NCBI GenBank assembly: GCA_963664585.2
Contig: CAXXEO010000016.1
Coordinates: 1 to 64,000 of the forward strand
Source of the DNA: G963664585 sp963664585
GTDB lineage: Bacteria; Bacillota; Clostridia; Oscillospirales; Ruminococcaceae
Direction: 5' to 3'
Length of the DNA: 64,000 nucleotides
Part shown: positions 7,518-16,576 of the stretch, one piece after another
Numbering within the stretch: the first letter of the stretch is position 1
Layout of the letters: every line of letters starts with the position of its first letter
The notes under the pieces: generated by a model
What the model was told of the DNA's origin: nothing
What the model saw: the letters and a program-made list of their open reading frames with translations, nothing else
Database searches by the model: none
Translations under genes and position numbers: made by a program

Positions 7518-8564
7518 ATGTTAAAACTTCTTATTACCGGGGGGGGGGGCAGCGGTGGAACTGTGGATGCAACAGAGCTGGTGCCCACTGTCACATGGTC
7601 CGGGGATTATCAGCAATGCGCCCGAACATTGGAGTTTGGCGTGGTATCGACTCCTGTGGATCAAAATATTCCAACCGTCGCATGTGATCTGGGCAATGGC
7701 GTGGTGCTTATGCAGGACAATAAGGTGCTGTTTGACGGATTTATTTTCAGCAGACAAAAAGGAACCGGCAACAGCACGATTAACTTGACTTGCTTTGACC
7801 GGGGCATTTACCTTAAACGTAATGAGGGAACATACAAATTTACTAATATGACGCCAGAGGCCATTGCAAAGCGGGTATGCACAGATTTTGGAATCACGGC
7901 GGGAACGCTGGTATCTACCGGAGTCAAACTGTCCCGAAATTTTGTTGGCGCAACACTGTTCAGTATCATACAAACATCCTACACGCTGGCCTCTCAAACC
8001 ACCGGAAAGAACTATATGATACGCTTCGACGGGGCAAAGCTGTGTGTGATTGAAAAGACAGTGACAGATGAAACCCTTATCATTGAGGGCGGCAGCAATC
8101 TGATGTCCGCCTCCACCACCGAAAGTGTTGAGAATATGATCAACCAGGTGGCCATTTATGATTCTAACGGTAATTTGCTGGAGACGCAAAAGGATTCAGA
8201 GGCCATTGGCTTTTATGGACTGTTGCAAAGCTATCTCCGCCAGTGCGGTTTCGAGGATGGGGCCAGCCAAGCAAAGAAGATGCTAGCGGATAACAGAGTC
8301 AGTCAGAAACTAACGATTGAGAATCTGGGTAATATAGCCAATATTGTGGGTGGCACCGTGGTCATCCGGGAGCCATACACGAGCCTTTATGGACTGTTTT
8401 ATATCGACAGCGATATGCATATATGGAAAAACGGTCTGTATACAAACAAGTTAGTGGTTAACTTTAAAAACATCATGGATAAACAGGAAGCGGGTACGCT
8501 GGTGAACAAGGATGGCACAAAGACTGGCAGCAGCGGTACAAATACCGGAGGAGGAAACCGTTAA
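7518..8564 (+). CDS. xkdQ: baseplate hub protein (XkdQ / gp27-like)
   Basis: 348 residues from ATG 7518 (GGGGCCGGGGA upstream). The domain order DATELVPTVTWSGDYQQCART, then a swivel region with SFVGATLFSIIQ-like helices, matches XkdQ / late-control-D hub proteins, which form the ring linking tube and spike. Codons 11-14 lie in a run of eleven G (7549-7559) coding for glycines; slippage there would shut off translation. It is tightly followed by the DUF2577 gene (adjacent stop and start). The C-terminus is glycine/threonine rich. Confidence 0.8.
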   Translation: MLKLLITGGGGSGGTVDATELVPTVTWSGDYQQCARTLEFGVVSTPVDQNIPTVACDLGNGVVLMQDNKVLFDGFIFSRQKGTGNSTINLTCFDRGIYLKRNEGTYKFTNMTPEAIAKRVCTDFGITAGTLVSTGVKLSRNFVGATLFSIIQTSYTLASQTTGKNYMIRFDGAKLCVIEKTVTDETLIIEGGSNLMSASTTESVENMINQVAIYDSNGNLLETQKDSEAIGFYGLLQSYLRQCGFEDGASQAKKMLADNRVSQKLTIENLGNIANIVGGTVVIREPYTSLYGLFYIDSDMHIWKNGLYTNKLVVNFKNIMDKQEAGTLVNKDGTKTGSSGTNTGGGNR

Positions 8565-8822
8565 ATGGAGGATAACCCATATTCGGTGATGATTAACAGT
8601 ATTCGCCAAGACACGAGCAGACAGCTGCCAACGATATTTCGGTTGGGCAAGGTGTCAGGTACCGCACCCCTGAAAATTGAGGTGGCCGGTACGACACAAA
8701 CTGCCAGTTCGTTACTTAAAAACAATGTGCTGAGTTTCTTTGAAACGGGTGAAAGGGTTCTTCTTCTGCCGATTGAGGATGAACAGCGCTATATTATTAT
8801 TTGCAAGGTGGTGAGCGCTTGA
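8565..8822 (+). CDS. xkdR: DUF2577 baseplate protein (XkdR family)
   Basis: 85 residues, begins MEDNPYSVMINSIRQDTS immediately after the XkdQ stop, with GGAGGA in the end of xkdQ as ribosome site. It shows the small OB-like DUF2577 pattern (LGKVSGTAPLKIEVAGTTQ, then GERVLLLPIEDEQRYIIICK). In PBSX-type clusters it is a baseplate hub or spike-associated component. It overlaps the next gene by four bases. Confidence 0.8.
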   Translation: MEDNPYSVMINSIRQDTSRQLPTIFRLGKVSGTAPLKIEVAGTTQTASSLLKNNVLSFFETGERVLLLPIEDEQRYIIICKVVSA

Positions 8823-9241
8823 GCGTGACATTATTCCCGAGTATTCAGCCGCAAAGCGTGGAAACCGGTACTGTATTAGACCTTTATAAGGAAATTGAGT
8901 GGGATTATTTAAATAATGTGCCTGTTTACAAAAACGGGTCGCCTCATATTATTACGGGAAAGGATGCTGTCCTTGTCTGGGCGTGGAAAGCGCTTCATAC
9001 GCCGCGTTTTCGCTATGAGATATACACATGGGACTTTGGATGCGAAGCAGAATCGCTGATTGGACGGCCTTTTACCGATGAACTGAAACGGTCTGAGGCG
9101 GCCCGATATGTGAGGGAGTGCCTGATAATCAATCCGTATATTAAGGACGTATCTAATGTTTCGGTGACGTTTTCGGACGGTATACTGACCATTCAGTGTG
9201 AAATAACAACAATTTATGGGGAGGTGGAACTAAATGTATGA
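8819..9241 (+). CDS. xkdS: DUF2634 baseplate wedge protein (XkdS / gp25-like)
   Basis: 140 residues from TTG 8819, which overlaps the xkdR stop (TTGA) with AAGGTGGTGAG upstream. N-terminal TLFPSIQPQSVETG and the middle AVLVWAWKALHTPRFRYEIY match DUF2634 proteins, distant relatives of T4 gp25, a wedge component that initiates sheath assembly. It ends overlapping the baseplate J gene (9234). Confidence 0.8.
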   Translation: MSVTLFPSIQPQSVETGTVLDLYKEIEWDYLNNVPVYKNGSPHIITGKDAVLVWAWKALHTPRFRYEIYTWDFGCEAESLIGRPFTDELKRSEAARYVRECLIINPYIKDVSNVSVTFSDGILTIQCEITTIYGEVELNV

Positions 9242-10274
9242 AAAAACGCTGGAGAGCATTAAAAGCGATATACTAAGCGGCATTTCAACAAATGTAGATA
9301 CCCGTGAAGGAAGCTTCACTAACGATATGGTGAGCGCCATTGCCTATGAAACATGGAATCTATACCACTCGCTTGACGCGTTGGTGCCGATTGCCTTTGT
9401 AGACAAGACCAGCGGGGAATACATTGATAAGCGGTGTGCCAAATATGGCATGACTCGAAAGACGGGCACCAAAGCAAGTGCCGTCATGAATTTTACTGGT
9501 ACGAACGGCACGATGATCCCGGTATCGACCGTATTTTTAACTGAAGACGGTCTGGAATTTGAAACGGAGACAGCGGCTAGCATTATGAGCGGCACGGCGA
9601 GCGCAACAGCAAAAGCTGTGGAGGTGGGTGAACAGTACAACGTGGCCTCCGGAGCCATCACTCAGCAGATTGTGAGCATCAGCGGCCTGTCTACCATTAC
9701 GAATGAGGCGGCGGTTGGAGGCACAGACGCCGAAACCGACGCCGCTCTGGTGGCGCGGCTTTACAGTTTTCTACAAAAGCCGGCTACGTCGGGCAACGCC
9801 TATCATTATGAACAGTGGGCACTGGCGGTTGACGGTGTCGGGGCGGTAAAGGTGACTCCACTTGCAAACGGAGCAGGAACAGTCGGGGTACTGATAGTGG
9901 GAAATGACAAAGAACCAGTGGATTCAAGTGTTGTAGAGTGCTGCCAGACCTACATTGATGAAAGCAGGCCGATCGGCGCAACCGTGACTGTGGCGAGTGC
10001 TGCAGGGCTGGCCATTCATGTGGCGGCCACGGTCACGATCGATAGCACGACCACAACAGCTGCGGTGCAGGCGGCGTTTACAACCGCGCTGGAAGCCTAC
10101 CTAAAGAGCATTGCCTTTTCCAAGTACGAGCTGATTTACAACCGTGTGGCCTATATGCTGCTGGATATTGACGGAGTGATCAATTACACATCACTGACAA
10201 TAAACGGTGGCACGTCCAACATCACAATTGGTGAATCTCAGGTGCCTGTTCTCGGATCTGTGGAGGTGAGTTGA
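9234..10274 (+). CDS. xkdT: baseplate J protein (XkdT family)
   Basis: 346 residues. It shows the baseplate-J layout: TREGSFTNDMVSAIAYE near the start, FVDKTSGEYIDKRCAKYGM, TKASAVMNFTG, then AVGGTDAETDAALVARLYSF and GNAYHYEQWALAVDGVGAVK. Wedge subunits of this family link the hub to the fibres and transmit the contraction signal. It overlaps its neighbours on both sides, indicating translational coupling. Confidence 0.9.
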   Translation: MYEKTLESIKSDILSGISTNVDTREGSFTNDMVSAIAYETWNLYHSLDALVPIAFVDKTSGEYIDKRCAKYGMTRKTGTKASAVMNFTGTNGTMIPVSTVFLTEDGLEFETETAASIMSGTASATAKAVEVGEQYNVASGAITQQIVSISGLSTITNEAAVGGTDAETDAALVARLYSFLQKPATSGNAYHYEQWALAVDGVGAVKVTPLANGAGTVGVLIVGNDKEPVDSSVVECCQTYIDESRPIGATVTVASAAGLAIHVAATVTIDSTTTTAAVQAAFTTALEAYLKSIAFSKYELIYNRVAYMLLDIDGVINYTSLTINGGTSNITIGESQVPVLGSVEVS

Positions 10275-10817
10275 TGGCGCTGATGGATTTACTTCCCGAT
10301 TATTATGAAAAAAGCGTTGAGATTGTCAATCTACAAAACGTGCTGCAGATGCTTATGGATGAGATGTGGAGTGCTAGAAATGATTTGTTCCTTCAGCTTA
10401 ACGTGGTAAATGCAACAAAGGAGTGGGGTTTGACCAAATGGGAGGCAGCGCTGGGGCTGAAAATCGATGTGTCAAAGACGGAAGAATACCGCCGTACTCG
10501 AATTATGAGCAAGCTCCGCGGGCAGGGCACCACGACCAAAAAGCATGATTATGAATATGGCCAAAAGCTTTTCAAACGGTGAGGTTGAGGTGACCGAACA
10601 CAGCGGCGGGCACAGTTTTGATATTCAATTTGTCGGGACAATCGGGATACCGCCCAACATGGATGACCTAACCGCGGCGGTGGAAGAGATCAAGCCTGCG
10701 CATCTTGCCTACACTTTTATTTATGTCTATTACACACACAGCAGACTTAAGCCGTATACCCATGCGCAATTACACGGTTATACTCACTATGGGCTGCGAA
10801 ATGAGGGAGGATTATAA
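10274..10817 (+). pseudogene. xkdU: XkdU (DUF2313/YmfQ) tail protein split by a frameshift
   Basis: The first part from ATG 10274 (GGAGGTGAG upstream) reads MALMDLLPDYYEKSVEIVN and LTKWEAALGLKIDVS, typical of the XkdU/YmfQ family. The frame breaks near 10543 after RGQGTTTKK. The other frame, entered at ATG 10545, continues MIMNMAKSFSNGEVEVTEH and ends with the family C-terminus PYTHAQLHGYTHYGL. One extra C (AAG-C-ATG) accounts for this. XkdU connects fibres to the wedge. Split translation by restart at 10545 is conceivable but has no ribosome site. Confidence 0.75.
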
Positions 10818-12147
10818 TGGCGACGACAACGACAAATTATGGCCTTACAAAGCCAGTGGATACCGATTATTATAATATCGCTGTATTCAATAATAACGCT
10901 GACACTATTGATACAAAGCTGAAGGAAATCAGCGACAGCGTGGCTAAGGTTCTACCGCTGATCACCCACAGCAAAAGCGGTAGCATCCACACGCTTTCTA
11001 CCAGTCTGACAGGGCAATTCACCGCGAAATTTAACGCGGCCGGGGACTTTGCCGAGGGCGACACCTGGCAGATAGGCGGGGTTACATATACGGCCACAAC
11101 GCAGACGGGGGAGGCTGTGGGCGGTGGCTTCTTTGTTTCTGGCGCAAAGGGTATACAAGTCGAGGTTGATACCGTCAACCATACGCTGGGTTTTAAGTCG
11201 GGCGGTGCGGGGCTGCCTGCGCTTTGGAAAGACGAGCGCACCGCCGAGGCATTTGCAGCTATTACGAAATATGATCCGATTTTGATGCAGCATTATGGGA
11301 GTTGGGATGAGGGAATTAACAAAGTGGCTGATCCTGCTGTATTACCCGCAACTACGGCATGGGGGACGGCGTTTTCACCTGACGGCGTGTATTTAGCTGT
11401 GACCAACCAAACGACATCCCCATTCATTACAATCTACAAACGTGATGGGGATACTTTTACAAAACTAACCAATCCAACTACATTGCCAACAGGAACAGCA
11501 TATGGATGTCATTTCTCTCATGATGGTGTGTATCTAGCGGTTGCACACGAAGTAACACCATTCATAACAATCTACAAACGGTCAGGAGATACATTTACTA
11601 AGCTAGCCAATCCTACTACACTACCAACTGGTGCAGCGTATGGATGCCATTTTTCTCCTGATGAAGTATATCTAGCTGTAGCACATGATGGTTCTCCTCG
11701 GGTTACGATCTACAAACGATCAGGAGATACATTTACTAAATTGGCTAACCCAGCAACAACCCAACGGGTACAGGACGAAGCACAGCATTCTCAACAGACG
11801 GGATATATCTAGTTGTTGGTCATAATACGACACCATTTATAGCTATTTATAAACGGTCGGGTGATACGTTTACTAAGCTAGCCAATCCTGCTAACCTGCC
11901 CTCAGAAGTTGTGTTAGGAGTATCATTCTCCCCCGATAGTGTATATCTAGCTGTAGGGCATGGTTATACCCCACTTGTCACAATCTATCGCACCATGGCT
12001 AAGGATATTGTTTCCCCATTGACTAAGCTATGGACGCAACCTGTTTATTGGCTACCCGCTGGAAAGATGGGCATGGCTCTCGAAACAAAAGCTGTGGGCG
12101 AACAATGCAAAATCAACCTATTCCCGCCGCTTAATAATCTTTTATAG
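10817..12147 (+). pseudogene. tail fibre with five beta-propeller-like repeats, frameshifted
   Basis: ATG 10817 overlaps the previous stop. The N-terminus (NYGLTKPVDTDYYNIAVFNN) is the baseplate-attachment module found in many Clostridia tail fibres. From about residue 170 come repeats of 46 residues with the pattern NPTTLPTG..., AFSPDGVYLAV, TPFITIYKRSGDTFTKL. Three and a half lie in the first frame, which stops at 11812. The remainder continues in another frame to 12147 if one C is restored in the CCC run near 11760. Repeats of this kind form WD40/YVTN-like propellers, likely the receptor-binding part. Whether the break is biological or an assembly artefact is open. Confidence 0.75.
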
Positions 12148-12157
12148 GAGGTCTACT

Positions 12158-12421
12158 ATGACAGTCTATGTACAAACAGACGCTACAACAAATAAGATCA
12201 CAGACGTGATCACCTATGCGCATGATGGGTATACGGCGGTAGAGGCAACAATCCCGCTGCCTGTGGGCGTGATGGGCGGCGCTTACGAATTGCGGGACGG
12301 CAGTATCCTGTACCGCAGTGATTGGGATACCTATTCCGAAGTCGAAGCGCTGAAGCAAACTATTACTGATTTACAGCTTGCCATGACAGAGATTTATGAG
12401 GGAGGTGTCACCGTTGGCTAA
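12158..12421 (+). CDS. small late tail-region protein of unknown function
   Basis: 87 residues from ATG 12158 with ATAGGAGGT upstream. Sequence includes TTNKITDVITYAHDGYTAVE and a C-terminal helix SEVEALKQTITDLQLAM. Its place directly after the fibre and before the CD1375/XkdX-like gene resembles XkdW-type proteins of PBSX-like clusters, possibly fibre assembly. No domain can be named from sequence alone. Confidence 0.6.
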   Translation: MTVYVQTDATTNKITDVITYAHDGYTAVEATIPLPVGVMGGAYELRDGSILYRSDWDTYSEVEALKQTITDLQLAMTEIYEGGVTVG

Positions 12422-12509
12422 GATATACGCAGCTCTGATTCAAAAGGAATTAAAAACCATCGACGATGTTCCGGCGGCGCTCAAAGAGGCTGTAGAAGCT
12501 TTATTATAG
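12414..12509 (+). CDS. CD1375/XkdX-like small phage protein
   Basis: 31 residues from TTG 12414, with GGAGGTG at 12401-12407 and an 8-base overlap with the preceding gene. Begins MAKIYAALIQKELKTIDDVP, the pattern of the tiny CD1375/XkdX family found at the end of diffocin and PBSX-type tail operons. Function is unknown. It is the last gene before the terminator. Confidence 0.75.
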   Translation: MAKIYAALIQKELKTIDDVPAALKEAVEALL

Positions 12510-12558
12510 ATCATTGGTGTACACACATGCTTCAACCCATAGTTCTTTAAGCAATATG

Positions 12559-12598
12559 ACGGCCCTCTCTGCTTTATGGCGGAGAGGGCCGTTTTTTG
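12559..12598 (+). terminator. strong terminator ending the tail cluster
   Basis: ACGGCCCTCTC pairs with GAGAGGGCCGT (12559-12592), followed by six T. It marks the right end of the tail operon. No holin or endolysin gene precedes it. Confidence 0.85.
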
Positions 12599-12871
12599 CT
12601 TCATTATTGTCACTGTTGAGCGGCATATTTACTGTTTATCTGCAACATTTCGCTAAGTTTTAAACTATACCATTCTATGTTTTTTAAATATGTCAGTGTA
12701 TGCTTTTGTAATCGAGCGAATTGTAACAAAACCTCTAATGCTTTTTCAAACTTTGATATCATATGCTTTCATAAATGGGCGTATTGGAATCAAATAATTA
12801 ATTATTATTTAGCTAAAATGCTGATAAGCACGTGTAAAATGTCAAATTGTTCACGAAAATGCGGTAAATAC
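12599..12871. other. AT-rich gene-free stretch between tail cluster and ABC operon
   Basis: Nothing recognisable. A 79-residue plus-strand frame (12677-12916) is AT-rich, lacks a ribosome site and runs through the promoter of the following operon, so it is not called as a gene. Confidence 0.5.
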
Positions 12872-12900
12872 TTGCACGCATACTTGAAGAATGCTATGAT
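12872..12900 (+). promoter_or_regulatory. sigma-A type promoter of the peptide ABC operon
   Basis: TTGCAC (12872-12877) and TATGAT (12895-12900) are separated by exactly 17 bp, about 90 bp upstream of the substrate-binding protein start. Confidence 0.7.
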
Positions 12901-12988
12901 ATTGAAGTGCTTGTAACGAGAGATATAAAATGAATACTAAGCACAGCCAAGATGTAAAAAAGAGATGAAATGTTTAGGAGGAATGAAA

Positions 12989-14536
12989 ATGAAAAAAGCA
13001 CTGTCATTAGCACTTTGCCTGATTATGCTTGTGGGTGTTGTGAGCGGCTGCTCTGGTTCCGGCGCATCCTCAAGCAGCAAAACCAGCACAGCGGCCAGCG
13101 GCTCCAGTGCAGGGGCAACCAATTACCAAAAAGACATTGTGATGGGTATCGATTCAAAACACACAACCATTGATCCTCATCAGGCCAGCAATACCCAGCA
13201 CAATTATATTTGGAGAATGGTTTTCGATACGTTGGTTGGGTTCAATAATCAGACCAACAAAGTTGATCCTAAGCTCGCTACGAGCTGGGACGTCAAAGAT
13301 GCGACAACATATACATTCCATCTGGTAAAGAACGCCGTCTTCCATAACGGAGTACCGGTCAAGGCCTCTGACGTCGTCTTTACCTTTAAGCGTGCAGTGG
13401 GAACAATTTCATCGTCACAGATGGCCTCTCAGATTAAAAGCATTGTTGCAGATGATGATTATACTGTAACCATGGTACTCAACTCTGCTAACGTGGACTG
13501 GTTGTATATGATGACACTGCCAACCGCTGTCGTCATGTCCGAAAAGGCTTGCACCGATGATAAAGTCAATGGACCTGGTGTTGGTTCCGGTCCGTGGAAG
13601 CTCGACTCTTACCAGTTCGGCGATTTCACCAAGTTGGTGCGTAACGACAAATACTGGGGCACAAAGGCCAAGGCTGAAACATTTAAGTTTCGATATATCC
13701 CTGAGAAATCTGCTCGTTTAATTGCGCTGCAGAATGGCGAAATTCAGATCTGTCAGGATCCGGATCCGCTGGAACTGAAATTCATAAAAGATGACCCCAA
13801 ACTGGAAGTGCAGGAATATAAAGGCGGTTCTCTGACATACTTCGCCTTTAATACCAAGAAAGAACCGGCCAGCAAGCTGGCACTGCGCCAGGCAGTCGCC
13901 AGTGCGATCGATATTGACAGCATTATCAAAGTTGCGGTCAACGGCAATGCTGTAAAGGCAACATCCTTCTGGGGCTGGAGCGAGTACGGTTACTTCAACG
14001 TAGGTGCTTATGAGTATAACAAGGAAACAGCGAAAAAGTATCTGGCACAGGCTTATCCCAATGGCGGTGCGACCCTTGAAGTCTGGGTCAACGGCTCTGA
14101 GCGTAAAACGGCTGCTGAACTAATTCAGGCGCAGCTCAAAGAAGTAGGCATTGCGCTTACCATTAAAGAGCTTGACAGTGCAGGCCTTAGCACTGGTACG
14201 ACTGACGGTAATCATCAGTCCTGCATTTATGGCATGGGTTTCAATATATTCGGTGATGACGCACGCCGTATCCTTCAACCGGGCAGTGCGGTCAATAAAG
14301 CACATTATGACAATAAAAAAGTAATGGAGCTGTTGGATCTGGCCGTGAAAGAGACAGACGATACAAAGCGTAAGGACGACTATAAGCAAATCCAGACGAT
14401 CATCCATGATGAAGTTCCTTATATTCCGCTGTATTTCAGCAATGGCTACTTTGGCGTGAAGAAAGGTACCGGCGGCATCGACTATTATCCCACATCGCAC
14501 CATGACCTTTCCAACGTCTATATCGCTATAAAGTAA
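12989..14536 (+). CDS. peptide ABC transporter substrate-binding lipoprotein (SBP family 5)
   Basis: 515 residues from ATG 12989, seven bases after AGGAGG; two earlier in-frame ATGs (12965, 12983) are poorer. A lipoprotein signal peptide ends in VSGC (Cys21), followed by a Ser/Ala/Gly-rich linker. The mature part has family-5 features: DPHQASNTQ, RMVFDTLVGFN, then GSGPWKL, FNTKKEPASKLALRQAVASA and a C-terminal VPYIPLYF. It captures peptides (dipeptide/oligopeptide type) outside the membrane and delivers them to the DppBCDF-like complex encoded next. A stem-loop after the stop would favour higher expression of this gene than of the permeases. Confidence 0.9.
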   Translation: MKKALSLALCLIMLVGVVSGCSGSGASSSSKTSTAASGSSAGATNYQKDIVMGIDSKHTTIDPHQASNTQHNYIWRMVFDTLVGFNNQTNKVDPKLATSWDVKDATTYTFHLVKNAVFHNGVPVKASDVVFTFKRAVGTISSSQMASQIKSIVADDDYTVTMVLNSANVDWLYMMTLPTAVVMSEKACTDDKVNGPGVGSGPWKLDSYQFGDFTKLVRNDKYWGTKAKAETFKFRYIPEKSARLIALQNGEIQICQDPDPLELKFIKDDPKLEVQEYKGGSLTYFAFNTKKEPASKLALRQAVASAIDIDSIIKVAVNGNAVKATSFWGWSEYGYFNVGAYEYNKETAKKYLAQAYPNGGATLEVWVNGSERKTAAELIQAQLKEVGIALTIKELDSAGLSTGTTDGNHQSCIYGMGFNIFGDDARRILQPGSAVNKAHYDNKKVMELLDLAVKETDDTKRKDDYKQIQTIIHDEVPYIPLYFSNGYFGVKKGTGGIDYYPTSHHDLSNVYIAIK

Positions 14537-14573
14537 TTTATTTTTGATCTTAGTTTGTTAGAATAATGATTGC

Positions 14574-14616
14574 TACTGGCGCGGCACCGTGCTTTTTGTC
14601 CGTTGCCACGCCAGTA
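14574..14616 (+). terminator. stem-loop between binding-protein and permease genes
   Basis: TACTGGCG and GGCA pair with TGCC and CGCCAGTA around a T-rich loop. There is no long T tract, so it probably acts as partial terminator or mRNA-stabilising end, as is common downstream of binding-protein genes. Confidence 0.6.
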
Positions 14617-14726
14617 CTTTGAATATGTGAAAATATTCAATGGCAGCCGAAGAGTTCGCAAGCTCCGATTTAAGTTGGAATGCTTATCACTTACTTGATG
14701 CTATTTTTCCAATAGGAGGAATCTAT

Positions 14727-15665
14727 CTGTATCGTTATATCATTAAGAGGATTTTTTTAATGATCCCCGTTATAATCGGGGTTTCATTTTTAATCTATTT
14801 TATTCTGGATCTGGCACCCGGCGACGCTGTCGGCCTTTTAGCTCCCGAGGGCGCCACTGCTGAACAACGTGCGCAAATCAAGCACGACATGGGACTGGAT
14901 CAGCCGGTGTACATACGCTATGCTAAATATATGCAGGGCATGGTGAAAGGTGACTTGGGCATGTCCTATGTAACAAAGAGGGACGTTTTTAAAAGCTACA
15001 TGGAAAAACTGCCTGCCACTTTAAAGCTGGGCTCTACTGCGATTATTATTTCTATTGTAATTTCGATCCCTCTAGGAATTTATTCCGCAACGCATCAGGG
15101 CACATGGAAGGATAATCTAAGCATGATATTTGCCCTTTGGGGACTTTCAATGCCCCATTTTTGGCTGGGGTTATTATTGATTATTGTTTTTTCGTTAAAC
15201 TTGGGATGGTTGCCCTCCGGCGGCGCGTCCGGACCGCTGAGCATCATTCTGCCTGCGACCACGATTGGTCTGGGCCTGGTGGCGACGTTGACAAGAACGA
15301 CCCGCTCATCCATGTTGGATGTGATCCGGCAGGATTATCTGCGAACTGCCCGTGCGAAAGGAGTCACGGAGAAAAAGGTCATCACAAAGCATGCTTTGAA
15401 GAACGCGTTGATTCCGATCATTACGATCATCGGAACCCAGTTGGCCGGTGTACTCGGCGGCTCTGTTCTGACCGAAACCGTATTTGCCTGGCCGGGGATT
15501 GGGCGTCTCATTATTGACTCACTGAATTCCAGAGACACGCCGATGGTGACGGGCAGCCTCATCCTGACGACGGTTACGCTCAGTTTTGTGCTGCTTGCCG
15601 TTGATCTGCTTTATGCGGTGGTTGACCCTCGAATTAAGGCACAATATTCGAAGAAAAGGGGGTAA
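14727..15665 (+). CDS. dppB: peptide ABC transporter permease (DppB/OppB type)
   Basis: 312 residues if translated from CTG 14727, which lies seven bases after AGGAGG and gives the usual family start MYRYIIKRIFLMIPV. The only in-frame ATG (14640) would add 29 atypical residues and lacks a ribosome site. Six membrane helices are visible. The EAA loop (DYLRTARAKGV, ITKHALKNALIPI) that contacts the ATPases is intact. The C-terminus YAVVDPRIK is typical. It forms the membrane channel with the next gene product. Confidence 0.85.
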   Translation: MYRYIIKRIFLMIPVIIGVSFLIYFILDLAPGDAVGLLAPEGATAEQRAQIKHDMGLDQPVYIRYAKYMQGMVKGDLGMSYVTKRDVFKSYMEKLPATLKLGSTAIIISIVISIPLGIYSATHQGTWKDNLSMIFALWGLSMPHFWLGLLLIIVFSLNLGWLPSGGASGPLSIILPATTIGLGLVATLTRTTRSSMLDVIRQDYLRTARAKGVTEKKVITKHALKNALIPIITIIGTQLAGVLGGSVLTETVFAWPGIGRLIIDSLNSRDTPMVTGSLILTTVTLSFVLLAVDLLYAVVDPRIKAQYSKKRG

Positions 15666-15671
15666 AATGCA

Positions 15672-16568
15672 GTGAGCAATACAAAAACAGAACAAACCAC
15701 TGAAAAACAGGTTAAAAAAGAGCGCAGTCAGGGCAGCGAAGTCTGGCACAGACTCAAAAAGAATAAAGGCGCGATGATCGGCCTGATCATCATTATTATA
15801 CTTGGTCTCATCGCTATCACTTCAGATCTTTTCCTTGATTATGACACGCAGGTGATTGGCCAAAACCTGGCTGACAGGTTACAGTCTCCCAATTCCACAC
15901 ACATCATGGGAACGGACGAGCTGGGGCGCGATATTTTCTATCGAATCCTCTATGGATCGCGTTACTCGCTTTCTGTGGGTATTGTGGCTGTGGCCATCGC
16001 CTTGGTGGGCGGTGTTGCGCTTGGTGCGATCGCCGGCTATTTCGGCGGCCTTACGGAAGAAATCATTATGAGAAGTACGGACATCTTAAGCTCGGTGCCC
16101 AATATACTGATGGCAATCGTCGTCGTCGCGGCCTTGGGACAAAGCATGCTCAACCTGATGATCGCGGTTGGAATCACCACGATCCCCCAGTTTGTGCGCG
16201 TTACCCGTGCTGCCGTGCTGACTGTGCGCAATCAGGAATATATCGAGGCATCCAGGGCGATTGGTCTTCGCAATGCCAAGATCATATTCTTTCATATTTT
16301 GCCCAACTGTCTGTCCCCGATTATCGTAACGACTACATTGAGAATTGCGCAGGCTATTATCTCTGCTTCCGCCCTGAGCTTTTTGGGCTTAGGTGTGCCC
16401 GCACCGAATCCCGAATGGGGCAGCATGCTATCAGCCGGCCGGAAGTTTATCCGGGGTTACTCTTATATGACCTTGTTCCCTGGCATCGCAATTATGATTA
16501 CGGTGCTATCTTTAAACCTTTTTGGCGACGGGCTGCGCGACGCCCTTGACCCAAGACTCAAGAAATAG
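15672..16568 (+). CDS. dppC: peptide ABC transporter permease (DppC/OppC type)
   Basis: 298 residues from GTG 15672 (AAGGGGGT upstream). It has the DppC/OppC N-terminal cytoplasmic helix, then HIMGTDELGRDIFYRILYG, the hallmark of the family, six membrane helices and the EAA loop EYIEASRAIGLRNAKIIFFH. It ends DALDPRLKK. It is 6 bp after dppB and 8 bp before dppD, a compact operon. Confidence 0.9.
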   Translation: MSNTKTEQTTEKQVKKERSQGSEVWHRLKKNKGAMIGLIIIIILGLIAITSDLFLDYDTQVIGQNLADRLQSPNSTHIMGTDELGRDIFYRILYGSRYSLSVGIVAVAIALVGGVALGAIAGYFGGLTEEIIMRSTDILSSVPNILMAIVVVAALGQSMLNLMIAVGITTIPQFVRVTRAAVLTVRNQEYIEASRAIGLRNAKIIFFHILPNCLSPIIVTTTLRIAQAIISASALSFLGLGVPAPNPEWGSMLSAGRKFIRGYSYMTLFPGIAIMITVLSLNLFGDGLRDALDPRLKK

Positions 16569-16576
16569 GGGGCGTC

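Noticed and set aside
7521..8189. 222-residue minus-strand open frame
   Set aside because: It is antisense to the well-supported xkdQ gene, has no ribosome site and no domain-like sequence.
10545..10817. Separate gene starting at ATG 10545
   Set aside because: No ribosome site; its product is the normal C-terminal half of XkdU, so a frameshift is the better explanation.
2034..12598. Complete prophage
   Set aside because: No integrase, terminase, portal, capsid, holin or endolysin can be found, and no att duplication is recognisable.
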